DNA from: Drosophila miranda
Lineage: Eukaryota; Arthropoda; Insecta; Diptera; Drosophilidae
Assembly (NCBI RefSeq): GCF_003369915.1
Contig: NC_046675.1
Span: 4,216,001 to 4,280,000, forward strand
Length of the DNA stretch: 64,000 bases
Reading direction: 5' to 3'
Shown here: piece after piece, positions 14,181-28,191 of the stretch
How the letters are laid out: the number at the start of each line of letters is the position of its first letter
Position numbering within the stretch: position 1 is the first letter of the stretch
Translations under genes and position numbers: made by a program
The notes under the pieces: model-generated
Databases searched by the model: none
What the model saw: only the letters and a program-made list of their open reading frames with translations
Told to the model about the DNA's origin: nothing

Positions 14181-17100
14181 GCTCTCTATACTATGGCTAA
14201 TGAGTCCTCGTACACTCCTGGTCAGTGCTATAACAACAGCTTACAATTTAAGCTAATTACGTGGTGCACGTGAGGCTATGATTTAGCGTTTAGCATTGCA
14301 ATTAAGCCGACAGCTGGCCAAGAGGGAGAGGGCTTGAGCATGGGTTTGGAAGGTACCTCCCCCACTGAGCTTATCATATCAGAAGCAGCACGCAAACGTC
14401 GGCCCGGTAATGGACAAAGGGCCACAATAAAAACTGCGAACAAAACAAATGCCTCAAATAAAAGCCAATGGCCGTTGACAGGGGCCGAAGGCCAGCTAAA
14501 AAGCTAAACAAAAATTAACAGGTAAAATTAGAAAAATAGCGCAGAACGACTACAAGATACCCTATTAGATTATTGATTATTTTGAATACAATTTCTCTGA
14601 GAACTAAATAAGAAAAAATATATGATAGTGATTGGAGTGGAAAATCTTTCCTTTTTCTTCTAACTTATTCTAAAAACTTCGTTTCTGAGTCTTAAGCGGA
14701 TCATTTGTTTCTCTTTCTATTACCAGAAATCGATTCCCCCAGAAATCGATTCCCTCTGCTTGTAACAAACATCTACTTCAAAACAGTACACCCCTTTGTA
14801 CCTAGCGTAAAAAGCTAAAAAATAAAAATAAAATATATACCAATCCAAGGATAACCAACACTATAATGCGTGTACTGCGGGCGTTAGTGGGTTAAGTTAT
14901 GGCCCCATGACCGCAACGAAATGTAAAGCGGTGGTGGTGGAATATGGTTAAATAGTAGGATGGTTTAATGGGTAGATGGTTGGCCCGTGGGCATGGCCAG
15001 AGAGAGAGAGAGAAGTGCAACAATTAAATTTAATTACCAATGTCATAAATATGCCATGACATACGAAAACCACACACCGTACCTTCTGCCCTGCCCTGCA
15101 CTGCGCTGCCTTTCCCTGCCCTACGCCGCATCCAGATGCAATTGCAGCTATAGGCATAGGAAAATAATCAAATAACATGCAGCGACGGGGCCCCAGGAGC
15201 CAGGAGCCAGTTGCCATTGCCAGGCCACAGGACCGAATGCCAACCAAAAAGCCAGTCGACCAACGTGTAAATTACCACTGCACAAATTAATTATTCAAAT
15301 GTGCACACTCGAATGACTAAACAGACGACGCATGTGGGCCTAAAATTGTGCCAGCGAGTGTGTCAGTGTCGTGTCCGTCCGTGTGTGTGGCTACGGCATT
15401 AGCTATCCGGGAATGAAATGCCAGCTCTGGCTCCCACTCTCTCTCCCACTCCAGAAGCCTCCTAATTAGCCGTAATAAAGCGCCTAAGCATGGATTTCGG
15501 TCAGACGCAGGCTGGCTAACCCAAATTGCAGCATAATTTGAAGCTCGAGCAGCAGAGATACTCCTACCCGTAGTCGTACTCGTACTCGTACAATGTGCAA
15601 TGAAGCGGCATTAGATTCCGATAGATGATGGCCAGCATTCCTGAGCTACAGTTCAATGCAAGGCAGAAGGTGATTTTTGGAATCTGCAACATCTCACTTG
15701 AATACTAAGAAAATCCCTCATGATCTAAGAAGTCGAGAACCTACTTTTAATTTTGCAATCCCTCCAATGTAATGGTTAATTTATTTATTCTGAATTAATA
15801 AAACAGATGGAAGGTTCCATTTAAAAACTCAATGTGTGTCTCTTCTTTTAATTCGCTTATAATGGAGCTCTTTTGGCATTTGTTCTTAGGAGTTCCAAAT
15901 GTAAGCTCAAAATATCATCATAGGAAATCATTTTCCTATTTAGTCTTTGGTATGCTTTCGAAGACCAGTCCTGTTCCCTTACCCACTTCCCAATGATGAC
16001 CACTATTCGTGAGCATAAAACAAGCTAGCATGGCATAATTTTGTGCACTGCCAGCGGAATTAGCCATTAGGAAATCAAATATTGTTCGGACCCACTGAAG
16101 ATTCCGAAGACGTTTTCATATTTTCACTATTTTCACGCTCATTATGCGCCGGGAAACTCTGAATGCCCTCGGACTGTGGCCCTGCTTATAGCAATTACCT
16201 TCCATGCCACCGTGCCATCGTGCCACCGGCCCCGTTGTGCCTGCCTGCCTGTTTGTGGCTCATTTTTATTTTCACTCTCGCCCTACGATTGCTGCCACAT
16301 TTATTTTACTTACTTGGTTCTTCTACCAATTCTGTTCATTCTTTCTTTTTTATTTATTTTTTGGTATTTCTGCTGGCCACAAACAAAGGAGGAGCGCGAA
16401 GAGCGTGGTTCGGCGTCATAATGAGCTCAAATTTATTGGGTCATTTGGAAAAATACGAGAAAATCTACTAGGGCTCTCCTCTCTCTCTGTATATAACACG
16501 TATACAACGCGCTGCGGACATTCCCTGGGTTTGTTTTGCTTTTTCCATTTGGCAAGGAATTTTCTTTACTTCTGGAAAAGCAACAGTACGAGAAATTGAA
16601 ACAGAAAACAGAAGCAGTTGCTTATTATGCCATCTAGATTCCATTCTGCTCCTCCTCCTCCTACTGCTGCTGCTGCTGATTTCGTTTTTTTTTTTAATTA
16701 GTCAATAGTTGAAAATGTGGAACAGGGGAGAAAATTGAGGAAACACAATGGGAGAAAACTATGAACCATGGATGGCGTGTGATTGTTGGAAAGGAAAACG
16801 AACTGTGAAAATGGGTAAGGTCAACAGAAGGAGTATCGTCTGAAGGATGGCAAGACCTTGCAAAATGAAAGAGTATATCAAAGAAAAATATGCTGGAGCA
16901 GTTGTAAATGAACATCTGTATGATATTTGTGGAAGGGAATATTTTGCCCAGAGCAACCATTTGGGGAAATGCAAAGATAATAGAAGATAACAGAAATGTC
17001 AACAGTTTTCTGGGTAATTTCTAGATGATAAAGCAGTCGTTCCGGAAATAATTGAGATATGGATGACAGTTACAATATGTGAATGAAATTTCTGTGTCTT

Positions 17101-17970
17101 TTGTGTTCGCCTTCATTCAATTTGTATCAAAGGAAGATTTTTCTGTAATATTTGAGGTGGTACAGTGGAATGTCTCCTTCATTCCGCAGGATGGATTTAT
17201 TCTTTCGAGATTATGTATTATAATTATTATCCAATTTCTCTCGAGTAAAGCATTAAGCCTGAATAAATTTTATATACAACTTTTTTCTTAATAAAACATT
17301 TTATTGTAATCCCCACCGAAGTTTCACTAAATGTACATATGCCAAAGTAATTGACATTTCAGAGGCCAGTCCCAAGGTGAGCATCTCCATTAATCTCTGT
17401 ACAAATGAAGACTGTAATTAAATGTACATGCTGATTAATTATGGATTTCATGGATAGCGACGAATTAAGTAATCCAAGTGGAGGGCCCTGTTATATTTGT
17501 CATTTATCAATTGCCTGAGCAGTCGGTAGAAGCTACAATCGAATCACGACCAGAAATTGTACGTAATAGGATGGCAGGATCGATGCACAGAAAATTGAAT
17601 TAAAGCCAACTGCAGTTGGCTCCATAGCTCCACGGTCCAGACTCTCTCATTTTATTGTTATTATGAATTATGTTTTGGGCTGTTATTACTCGTTCTGTTC
17701 TGTTCTATCGATGCCAATAGGCAAACACATATGTGTGGGCACAATTGGGCTCTGGACATCGTCCTGGCCCTGGCTCTCTGGCTCTGGCTGTGTGTGTTTT
17801 GTGTGGCTTGTTAGTGGGTCTGTTTCTACGAGAACTACTATTTACATTATACCATTATTATGGAATATTTATGTATTACGATTCCGGGATGGGGTATGTG
17901 CGCGTATGTGGTCATGTTTAATTAGCCAAATTTATGTATGAATGCTTTAAAACAATTACCACAACGGGAC

Positions 17971-18005
17971 ACGCCCATGCCCACGCCCACGCCCATGCCC
18001 ACGCC
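17971..18005. repeat. (CCCACG)n hexanucleotide repeat
   Basis: About six imperfect units of CCCACG/CCCATG in tandem. Confidence 0.85.
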
Positions 18006-18428
18006 TGCTATCCCTTCGATGCATGAGAAATGCGTTTTGAGAATTTGCGTTTTGGGGATGTGGAAGGGGAATTTTCGAATTGCAATTGAAAGTTAATAGA
18101 GTGGCCTGCCCAACCATTACGTTTACATATATTGAATTGTGTGTTTTTGGATGGTTTGGGCATGGGGCATGTGGTTGGGGTTGGAGTTGGGTCAAGAAAG
18201 GATAAAGGACACATTGCCCCAAAGGCTACGGGCTGTGTGTGCTGGGGATCTGGTCAACCATTAAGCGTTGTCCACCTACGAATGCAGGCTCAATAAATAT
18301 AAATGACTTTAACTATTATAGCATCTGATACATCTGATTGCTGTGGCTTTCGTGCGTCTTTAATTATTTAACCATTATGTGCGTTGGCTTATTTATTGTA
18401 GGTGTGGATGGATGGTTGTGTGTCGTGT

Positions 18429-18452
18429 GGTGCATGGTGCATGGTGCATGGT
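18429..18452. repeat. (GGTGCAT)3 heptamer repeat
   Basis: Three tandem copies of GGTGCAT, then GGT. Confidence 0.85.
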
Positions 18453-21400
18453 CGCTGGTGTGTGCACACGTTCGTATCTGTGTGTTGATGCAAGCCCCCA
18501 CGGGCCATGCTGGACATACTTATTTATTGATATGTCTTTCATTTTTAAGCCCCAACTGCTGGCCGCAGTATTTAAGCGGAAATTAAAGTTCTCGTTAAAT
18601 AAAAGTTCTCTGTATGCGAATGTAGAGATACATACGTGGCAATCGCGTATATAAGATTCATGTACATTCCGGCTGCTTTTACAGCCCCATTTTCAATGAG
18701 CGTGCGACCATTTCGGGCAAATGTGTCACCGATCCTGTATTGGTCGTGAAATTGTGGGGAATTTCCAACTGAATTTCCATTTCTTTGATGCTGCACAACC
18801 TTTATTTAATCATCTCTGATGTGAATTCAATCATTGAGTTCGTTTTTAAACACATTTCTTATGGTAACTCTTTTAAAATCATATTTCTACTTGTTTTTAA
18901 TAAATTAAGATTCACATTTCTTGAGCTTATTAATATTTTGAAACATTTTCGATTACACTTTCACATCTCTTAGGCGAGTACTAAACTTTATGTAGCCTAA
19001 ACTTTATGGCTTTTGGATGCATTTTTAAGGATTTGGACCTAAGAACCATTGTAGAATTATTTACAAATAATATAATTCCACTTGTAAGACCCTTTTGGAA
19101 CGAGTTTCCAATCACTTTTGAACGGACTGAAAGGAAGCAAATCATTTAAGCCCGTTTTGAACCGTCCTTAAAGTACTTTTTGAAGAAACTCTCCAAACTC
19201 TCCCACTCCCTCCTATAAATTTCATTCGTTCAATTTAAAACATTGCTTGTGGCATTACTCATTAGTGTATTAATATTAAGATAAGCCCCCATCTAGAATA
19301 CGCTTAAGCCGCTAACGTCATCAATCATAATCTTAACCGAACGTTGAATAAACAATATTAATATAAGAATATATATAAGAATTAACTTTGATAGAAATCC
19401 GCTTTAAACAAATTGTTTTCAATGAAATAATGAACATTTCGAATTCAATCAGAATAGATTTTCCACCACATAAATGTGTATAACAAGTGTGTGTTTTTCC
19501 CATCCATCCATAATTCATGGAGATATCAATCGGTTAATCTGGAATGGCATATTATACGAGCAAACGAGCTGTGGATTGTCACATTTTCAAGTGTTTCATT
19601 TGATATCGGATTTATGCAATGTGCAATCTCTCTCTCTCTCTGTAGGGTGTTTGCCGCATAATTGTGTCTATATAAACTTCAATTTTACACTGACTGACAA
19701 TTTATGGATAAGGGAATCGAAGGGGGATACCATATCCCCTATGGTAGAACATGGCAAGCAAGTGATGTGCGAAAAACACATCATTCATACATATTTTTAA
19801 TTAATTGCTAAAAAATACAAACAATAAAGCACGGACAGGATGAGGGAGAGAGAAAAAAAAGTGCAATTCGAAGTGATTTGATTGTGAAAATCGCATGGCT
19901 TTATTTTATATTAATTATGCAGCTGAATGATTGCAGTCCGGCCATTAAATATGCAGCAAGTGCTCCTCTTGATGCCGTGCAACAAAATAAAAATACAATG
20001 ACTGCAATTAAATTGCGGAATACGGCTCTATACCGCGCTGATTTCCTTTTATATGAAGCGAAAAATATAACACACACAAGCGCAAAATCATCCTCATATT
20101 CATATATACAAATTATATTTCCTTTAATTTCCTTTTGATATTATTTTCATATCATTTCATGCATTAAAGTCATGACTTTCCCAAGAAAATAATAAATAGA
20201 AACATTTAATAAATCATTTTCATGTACTTTGATTTTTCTATGAACATTATTTAAAGTTGTTTTCTTTCAAATATAAATTGTATCATAGAACTAGCAAGTT
20301 TTATAAGATCTTATTTTGTATATTTTTCAATGGTTAGTTCCGACTATAAATCGATCTAAAAGATAGACCAAATGTTATATATTTCAGCTTAAGATGCCTC
20401 AAAAAGATGCTCCAAACAAGATAAAAATCATGATAATACGAATAGCAATAGATTTCCTACAGGCTACCCACATATCGCTTCTCGGTATTTCTATAAACTC
20501 GATGGATATTTTCCTCGTCTAATAATTCATTTGTGAATGTGCATAAGATGTTTCTGATAGGGAGCTCCCCTTTCAACAGGTGACACGACTTACCTCTTAC
20601 AATAATCCCCCTCTAGTTTTTGGTTTCTACGGTCTTTGACCCAACACTCTCGATGCGTATATGCGTATATGCGCTTGTGTGTGTGTTTTTATTTGTTTAT
20701 GTGTGCTTAGCTTTATTTATGGCTTTTCCGGCTGCGACACGCACACACATACACATTCACACTGCGGCACTGTGGCACGGGGCACACACAGATAGAAACA
20801 CTGGCAACTGGCAACTGGCACACTGGTACTGGCGGTTCCGTTCGAGCGTCCTAATTTAAAATGCCGCACAATTTCCGCATAAACAAATATTTAAATATTT
20901 AATTTCTGTGCTGATTGTTTGCATTAGCAGCCGGGAGTTGGCAGAACGGTGCTGTTGTGGCTTGCTGTTATTTTTCACTCTCTTAATTTAATTAAAAATC
21001 TTCGTCTTGTGGCTTTCAATGTGGCGAAGGTGCTAGAGGGAGCGGCTGCTAGATGCGTGGCCGGCGGTGTGTTCAATTTCACGATTTTCTATGTGGCACA
21101 ATTTGCACAGAGAGAGAGTACGAGAGTGGAGCCCGGAGACGGTGATAATAGCGGCATGGAATCGGTGTCCGGAATCGGGAGTCGGGAGCCCGAGCGCCGC
21201 GAGAGACCCAAAATCGAATCAGAAACAGAATTAACGAAGCGCGATTTTGTTTATGGAAAATATCCGTAAATCCCTTCGATTTTCGCACACCACGAAACAC
21301 AAACAATTTACAGTTTATCGGAGAGATATATCTCGCTGGAGAGTTAATCTCAAAATGCACTCAAATTTTATTATCTGTATATTTTTCCCAAAAATTCCAT

Positions 21401-21467
21401 TCAACACTTTGTAAGCGGGGCGGCCTCTGGAGAGTGTGGCAAGTGTGGCATGTGGCAAGAACACACA

Positions 21468-21502
21468 ACAACCGTTAGATTACGCGTTCGGACGAAGACT
21501 GA
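21468..21502 (-). promoter_or_regulatory. Minus-strand Inr + DPE core promoter
   Basis: On the minus strand the initiator TCAGTC places +1 (A) at base 21,500. Exactly at +28 to +33 (bases 21,473-21,468) lies GGTTGT, which fits the downstream promoter element consensus RGWYVT at its required spacing. Inr plus correctly spaced DPE is the signature of focused, TATA-less, often developmentally regulated Drosophila promoters. The transcript would run leftward into the long gene-free region. The first ATGs downstream open only very short frames, so this would be a 5'UTR exon. No TATA box is obvious. Confidence 0.5.
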
Positions 21503-23220
21503 AGGTTGCATGATGAAGGCTGCCTCGGTAGCGTTGCACGAATGACGACACGAGGGTGGGCTTCGGCAACCACTCGTTGATTCAACAGTTAGCACGAAGC
21601 GGGAAGGGCACACACGAACCCGCCATCCATTCAACCCACTCTCACCCCCTGATGGGAGCAATGGATATAGTCCTTTGAGCACACGAAGGACCTACGCGAC
21701 TAGCCCAATGTAATTGGTATTACAGCCTCCTCTTCACCCACTGTTGTTGCTGTTGTTGTTGTCTTCGCTGTTGTTGTTGCTGCTCTTTTTGTTGGTGGAA
21801 ACCTAAAAACGAAATGAAAAGCCACGCAAAGAGAAAATGTACCTTTCAAAAAGAGAGAATTTTCCTGTGAAAATATCCCTGTGGGATATGTAAAGATTCT
21901 TACAGTCTGTTAACAAGAGACCTCTTTTACAATTTATTATTACTGTTATCTTAATAAAAACCAGCACTAAAGCATACAAAATTTAATTAGTTCCTAAGAG
22001 GAAATAATGTTAATTTGTTAAAATTTTTAGAAATTTCTTGTGGTAAATAAATTTTAATTAATCTTTGAATTCTTTATGTTATTATCACTTATGGTAGATA
22101 TAACGGCATGGATGGGCTCTTTTGGATTTAACTTTCAAACGAAGATAAAATGTCCCCTCGGCAAAAGGAAATTAGTCAATGAGACTCAAGATAAACTTAG
22201 AATTGCCTGAATTGAAAATTTTCTGGTTTAATCAATGCAAAATAGTTTGGAAATGGAAATTCGCTTCATCTGTATTATCTTGATCCTTTTGTTAGTTTGA
22301 AAGCGCGCCACAAAATTCCCTCAATGTCACACAAAGCTTAAAGCTTGCAAAAGCTTGTACATGCCTAAAAGAGCGCAATATAAGTTTGTAGGGAAATTTG
22401 CTCTTCTATTTTTTCGGCAAGGTAAAACTAGCAAACCTTTGATTTTATAATTTTAATAGATACTCGTAGTATGCAGGACAAGGCACTAAATATTGCCTTG
22501 CCTAAATATAATCGAATCTAATAATATCTGAGAATCTGGGAGAATCAAATACGTATATAATTTTAAAGGACTTCAAATAAAGTGCATAATTTCACCTCAA
22601 AAAAGTCTTTCTGTAACTTGATTTTATGACATATGAAGCAACGAAATAATGTAAGGCGCTGCCAACTCCTGCAGACCATTGCAGTCCATTGTTCTTTCGG
22701 ACCATCCATGTGTGAAAACTGGGGGGAAGGGGGACCCTCTCGGTATGGTGTATCCCTTGAAAAAATCCTTAAATTAAGAAAGGAAATCTGCTAATTGACA
22801 GCTTTGTGGTTCCGCGGGATCCATTGTTACTCCATCTACTCCGGCTCTTTCTGTTTGGTGCTCCTGGTGTCCTGTTATTTATAGTTGTTTGCTTTCCTTC
22901 CCACTTGTCCCGCTACCGCTCCCAATACGTGGGCTGCTCCCGGTTCCATTGACCACTCGGCCATGGACATGAACTGACGTTGTCGTTGTCGTTGTCGTCT
23001 GGCTCAGCGCGGCTCATCTTCACGCTTCAAGGCCGTCATACGTACCCCTGAAAATGTTTTTCTTTTTCGCCAGTCTTTTTCCCGTTTACTTATGCTCCCT
23101 CCTCAAGCTACTTTATTGTTATTTTTGCTGTTTCTGTTTTTGTTTTTTGGTTTTCTTTCTTCTTTTTTTGTATTTTTTTCTTCAGTTTTCTGACAAACTT
23201 CATGTACTGCCATCTGCAAA

Positions 23221-23382
23221 ATGAAGCTTACCGCCCCAGCCGAGTGGGCCCTACTCGTGGTAATGCCGCTGCTGATGGTCCCTACTCCAGCTCCGGTTCC
23301 TGATGATGACCCATGCTTCTCCTGGTGCTTCTACACCGAAAAAAAAAGGTTTTATTTTTTTAATGATTCATTGGAATATTAG
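23221..23382 (+). CDS. Candidate small secreted peptide (53 aa) or first coding exon
   Basis: A 53-codon frame begins with an ATG in good context (CAAAATG). It encodes a signal-peptide-like start with a hydrophobic core (LLVVMPLLM), a proline-rich segment, then DDDPCFSWCFYTEKKR: two cysteines four apart, aromatic residues and a basic cleavage-like end. About 36 bp upstream a long polypyrimidine tract ends in TTCTTCAG, a convincing splice acceptor at roughly 23,184, so the ATG may sit in a second exon behind a 5'UTR exon. The 3' end is doubtful. The frame runs through an A-run and T-run that looks non-coding, and an AAAAG/GTTTTA donor could end the exon there. I do not recognise the product. 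It could be a chance frame. Confidence 0.3.
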   Translation: MKLTAPAEWALLVVMPLLMVPTPAPVPDDDPCFSWCFYTEKKRFYFFNDSLEY

Positions 23383-25639
23383 TTTCGACAACATTTACTA
23401 AAAGAGCAATTTTTCAAGCTACGAATTTCTGTTTTTTTTTGTAATATTCAATAAGTAGTTTGATTTAAAACCATGTTTTCTTGATTTCGAATGAATAATT
23501 CGATGATCCATTGATTCGTTGAAATACTGTTTTTTTTTTTTTTTTTTAGTGTCCTCCTGCTCTGTCTTCTCCTCCTTTTGGCTGGCCAATGGCCCTGCTC
23601 GGACATTTACAGGCTGCCCCAAACTATTTGCCCTGCCCCATCGTCAGCTCCATCTCTCGGCCAGTCCTCATAATGAATATTTATGAAGATTTAAAAAACA
23701 TTTTCTTCGCGTCTGTTGTTTTATGATTTGCAAGTGTGCCTTTCCTTTCGACCAGAGAGCCGGAGAGAGCCCCGTCAACTCAATGGCGTGCAAAGTTTTC
23801 TGCTTTTCGCTTCAGCGGCGGAATGGACAGAACAAGGATCAGGGGAGAAAGTGGACTGTCCACCCGCAGGCTAAAGCATTCTAAACAGTCTTCGCTCTGT
23901 GGCTTTCCATCTCCCAATGGCTGATGCTGATGCTGCTGCTGCCACTTCTGCTGTTTTCATTTTGTAAATGATTTCATTATGTGCCACAAAACGCCCCCTC
24001 ATCGATGCTTGGGGGTGGTATAGGGATGACCTGGGATGGATGTGCTGTCCTGGTGGCCAGTGGCAGGCGCAAGGACGACGATTTTGTGTCCGGCATGGCT
24101 CCACTCCTTGGTGGCAATTTATTGATAATTTAATTTGACATTTGCGGTCCTCTGATTGTCATGATTGTTTTCATTTTAATCTTGTTGTTTTCCCTGTCCA
24201 TTTTTTTCTTTTTTTTTTCTTTGTTCCTGTTTTCTTTTATTTTCCTCCCTACTTTTTATTCGCCTTTTTTATATGCAATGTGTATAAATTGTTTGGTGCT
24301 GCGAACCTTTGGATATTTGCATTTAGGTTTTATGCTCTTGTTTTTCAGTTTCGCCTTTCATCATCGTTATGGGAGGAGGGACGAGGAAGAGGGTGGCGGA
24401 GGAGGAGGAGTAAGGAGTGTTCTTTTACAAATACTATCGATGGGGCGTGTTGACGGGCATTTACATGCTGTTATGGCTCTTTAAAGGATCTCTCTATTAA
24501 GCTTTTGTTTTGTGACTTTTCGCCGGCTTTGCAGATGCAAATTTGCATGCGAAAACAATGAAATTCCGTTGGGTCCTTGGGTGTGCTGAGGCTGTCCTTG
24601 CCTTATTGAAATGTTCACTCGTCCTTGCAGACCTCACCATAATACACACCTTGAGGAGAAATTGGGGCCTGGAGCAGCACGAGCAGCAGCTACAAAATGT
24701 AATGTCCTTAATGACATTGCCAAAGGAATTTTAATTAAACTATTTCCTGCTTCAACTGGCGCCCACTCAAAACCCCTCCACACCCACACCCTCGCCTCCC
24801 CGCCATGCCTTTCGGGGCGTGGCCTAAGCAGCTTCAAATGTGCACAAATATTGAAATATTTATGGAACAGCCAGCCAAACACATGAGCAAAGTAAACCCT
24901 ATCCAATCCGATACGAAACCCAGCAGCAGCAGCTCCATCCTGAGGCTCTTGCTCTGCCCCGTAATGCAATTTTAATTTCTTCCCGTCGCACAGCAGGTTG
25001 GCTGGCAGGCAGGCAGGCAGGAAAATGTCAGATGTAGGATGGTGGAGGTCATGTGGCAGGGCATCAGCTGTGCAGCAGTAGTACCCGCCCTCTGCTGATA
25101 CTCCTGCCCCATACCCCTGGTTCGGGGCGCCTCGTTTCCGCCAGCTCTCTGCCATCATTTCCGCTGCTCATTTTTTGACTGACTTTTGACAAATTTGTAT
25201 AGATTTGCTTTATGTTTGTCTTGTGTTTGTCTTCTTTTGCTGATTTGATTGTCGAAATGATGAACAATTTTCGATTGTCTGTGTCTCTGTGTGTGCCTTT
25301 TTTCGGTGGCAATCAGCAGAAAGGCTGGCAGGCAGGTCCGCAGCGGAAGCCCTCAGATGTTGCACCTTCCACACAGTGCTTTAAAGCGTTTCTTGAATGC
25401 CAGAAGCAACATAAATTGCGGCTAGAGACATTTAGGAGGTGGGGGGGTTTGGCGAACATTGCCCCAAGTTTTGCGCCACTAAAACTTTGCATCAATATGC
25501 AGCAGCAGTTGCCCCCCAGGACGCCACACGCACAGCCACCCACCCAGCCCAGTGGAAGCTGGAAATGCAGCCATAAGGAAATTTCATTATTACCGCGCTT
25601 ACACGCTAATGAAGCATGTAGAATATCAATGTATATAGT

Positions 25640-25657
25640 TGTGTGTGTGTGTGTGTG
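25640..25657. repeat. (GT)n microsatellite
   Basis: GT dinucleotide run of about 18 bp. Confidence 0.9.
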
Positions 25658-28167
25658 AACTCTCACTCATCCACTGCTATAAATGCACTGAGATAAAAAT
25701 TTGTCAATAAATTTATATCTCTACTTTGGATGATATCCTACAATTCAATGACACTTAAGATACAAAACATGGCTCTGAATAGCTCTGAATATCTGTAGGT
25801 TCGGTAGATTCGTCGAATAGGAATTTATAGAACTCGCTTCAACGATCTGATCTTGATTCAGGACTATTCCATTATTCTTCCAGAGAATACATATGTTCTT
25901 GTCTTACCGCACTTCTGCAGGGTCCACCATTTCGATCCAATATTTTTGCGATAACCTTTCGTATCATTCCATAGCTCCTCTTGCTATAGACCCTATTTCT
26001 GTAAATCAAATATTTGATAAATATTCTGTAAGGCTTCAAACTATTATTCGTTCCTGTCCTTCCCTTTCTCTTTTAGCCACAGATTCCTTATGAATGTCCT
26101 TTCGTAAGAATTTTGGAAATTTCTTTTCGCATCATTCGGAGTATCGCCATTCTTTGATCATCTTTGAATCGTCTTTTCGTTTTTCTCAGTGTGAATCTAT
26201 ATGGTATGGTATGGGTGTGCGTATGTGTGTGTGAGCGTTTCTAGTTTTATTGCAAATGTGTGTAATGAATGTAAATTAGTAAAAAGTTTTCAGCCAGAGG
26301 TGGGGTTGGGTGGAGAGGTAGATAGGAAGCGTAAGAGCGAGGGTGAGACTGAGGAAAGCTTTTGCCAAACTATCCTGCGGCTGGCAAGGATCTCTTTTAT
26401 GTACATGTGAGTGCGTATCTGTGAGTGTGCGTATCTGTGATGTGTGTGGCTTATGAATAGCATTCGAATTAGACAAACTGCAGGTGTGTGGATGTTAATT
26501 ATGAACAGCAGCGCATCCACGCACCCTGAAAGGCGTCGCCTGCCAGGGCGTACTCCACCGGATCGACACTCCACTGCCGCTTGATGGCACTGTACTTCTT
26601 ATCCCCAAAAAAGCAATGGCCGTCTAAGCCAATTAGTGGCGATATGCAAATGCGCTACTCGCTGGAGGTTATTTTCCACAGTTTTCTAACTGTTAATTAT
26701 CCCTTAAATAATAACATTTAATGGCAAACACAATTCCGCACTTTGAGGCATTAGGCGGCAAACTTTAAAGTTCTTATTGGGGGGGGGCGAATGGAAACCC
26801 AACAGCTGCAACTTATTAGATGCGTTGTCTGGTTTATGCAAAACCAAAGGCAACATTGGCCCCTGTCCGGGACCCTGGAACCTGGACCTCGGACTTAGAC
26901 TCAGACTCGGACGGCACCTGCCTCTTGCAGCACAGCAGAGTCCTCTTCTGGTATTCAACGCCTTGTACCGCCCCCTAGTTCCATTTAAAATAAGCAAAAG
27001 CAAACTAACAAAATTCGTTTATCAACGCCATGCTGTCTGCAGCTCAAGGAAAGTTCAACCAAGGTGCAAAATAATTTGTTGCAATCAGCTTAGCCTGCAA
27101 GCTGAGGATGGCCCTCATGCCACAGCATAGCACCATCCCCATCCATCCCCGCCCCTGGCCAACAGGGGCCCCCAAGTGCGAGTGGGAGGTGGCCCGAAAG
27201 CCGGGCAAGTTTTCAATTTAAGTTGAATTATTATGACCTTAATTAACACGTCGTTTCATCATCAAATGCTGCACTACATCTTATGCTTTTGTTGTAGATA
27301 TTTTTGGCATGAAGGTTGGGCTTTCCACCTGGACGCAGGAGGATAGAAGACGGTGGTGGTTTGGAGGATGCGGATGTGGATGCGGATGCGGACGTTAAGC
27401 TGCTGATTCGATTTTCTGCAGACATGCACTTTTGCCAGAAAGAAGAAGCAGCTGCATGAGCTAGAGCATCTCTAATCCCAGCGCCAAGTAACTGTTGCTC
27501 TGACTCTGGGTTTGGGGTTCAGGGTCTGGCCTGGCCTGGCTCCGCCACACTGCCTCTACCTCTGCCCTGGTCTGGTCTGGTCTGGCTCTGGCCTGGCCTG
27601 GCCCGTTCAGGGTTTTACTAATTTTGGTTTTAATTAAATTCAAACTATGTTGACGCTGCTGGCACTGACGATGTGGATGATGGCAATGATGCCCCTGAAT
27701 GCTGATGCTGATGGTGACGGCGATGGCGATGATGACCGGCTTCCATATTACTTATGTAGCTAAATTCTGATGCACCTTGTAATTGAATGACCGAAATGTA
27801 AATTGAAAATGCCAGAAACAGCTCAACTTCCAAGTTGGAGCACTTAAAGGGGCAGCATAAATCTGGGCACAGGACCAATAGCGAGACAGAGAAAGAGAGA
27901 GTCATCATCTGTTGTTCCTCTACTGCTGATATTTGCCTTATGATTTCTTTTTAATTTCCCAGAGGTATTTAGGGGAAAAATTTAATAATATCAAATATGA
28001 GGACAACGCGGAATGGACGACTACTACGAGTACTATGGGTATGGGCCAGTCCAGCGGATTCTCTGGCCGGACATGCGTGCCCCATAGCACGAGTACATGG
28101 ACTTTTTCATGTGTATTTGTGAGCAAACATTCAACAATGCGATCTCCCCCCACCCTACTCTGCCAAG

Positions 28168-28191
28168 CTGCTGCTGCTGCTGCTGCTGCTG
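28168..28191. repeat. (CTG)8 trinucleotide repeat
   Basis: Eight CTG triplets. The opposite strand would read as CAG, but no convincing coding context surrounds it. Confidence 0.9.

Larger units (their letters stand above)
1..21000. other. Long gene-free region (intron or intergenic), left part
   Basis: No reading frame here looks like a protein gene. All open frames are short, low-complexity or overlapping on both strands, and none shows a recognisable domain or a plausible exon chain. The DNA is AT-rich with islands of CA, CT, GTT and CTG simple sequence and runs of T or A, as is typical of large Drosophila introns and regulatory intergenic DNA. A minus-strand promoter near 21,500 points leftward, so part or all of this stretch may be the first intron of a minus-strand gene whose coding exons lie left of the window. 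That is an inference. I saw no tRNA or rRNA gene. Confidence 0.6.

Noticed and set aside
24142-24484. Two overlapping 100-codon frames rich in F, L and Y
   Set aside because: They arise from a T-rich tract followed by GAG-rich simple sequence. There is no domain, and the codon pattern is not coding-like.
28055-28130. Short frame reading MDDYYEYYGYG, reminiscent of the Tyr/Gly tail of hnRNP Q/R (Syncrip)
   Set aside because: It ends after 24 codons, lies in GTA/CTA simple sequence, and no RRM or adjoining exon is present. An acceptor-like TTTCCCAG upstream is not enough.
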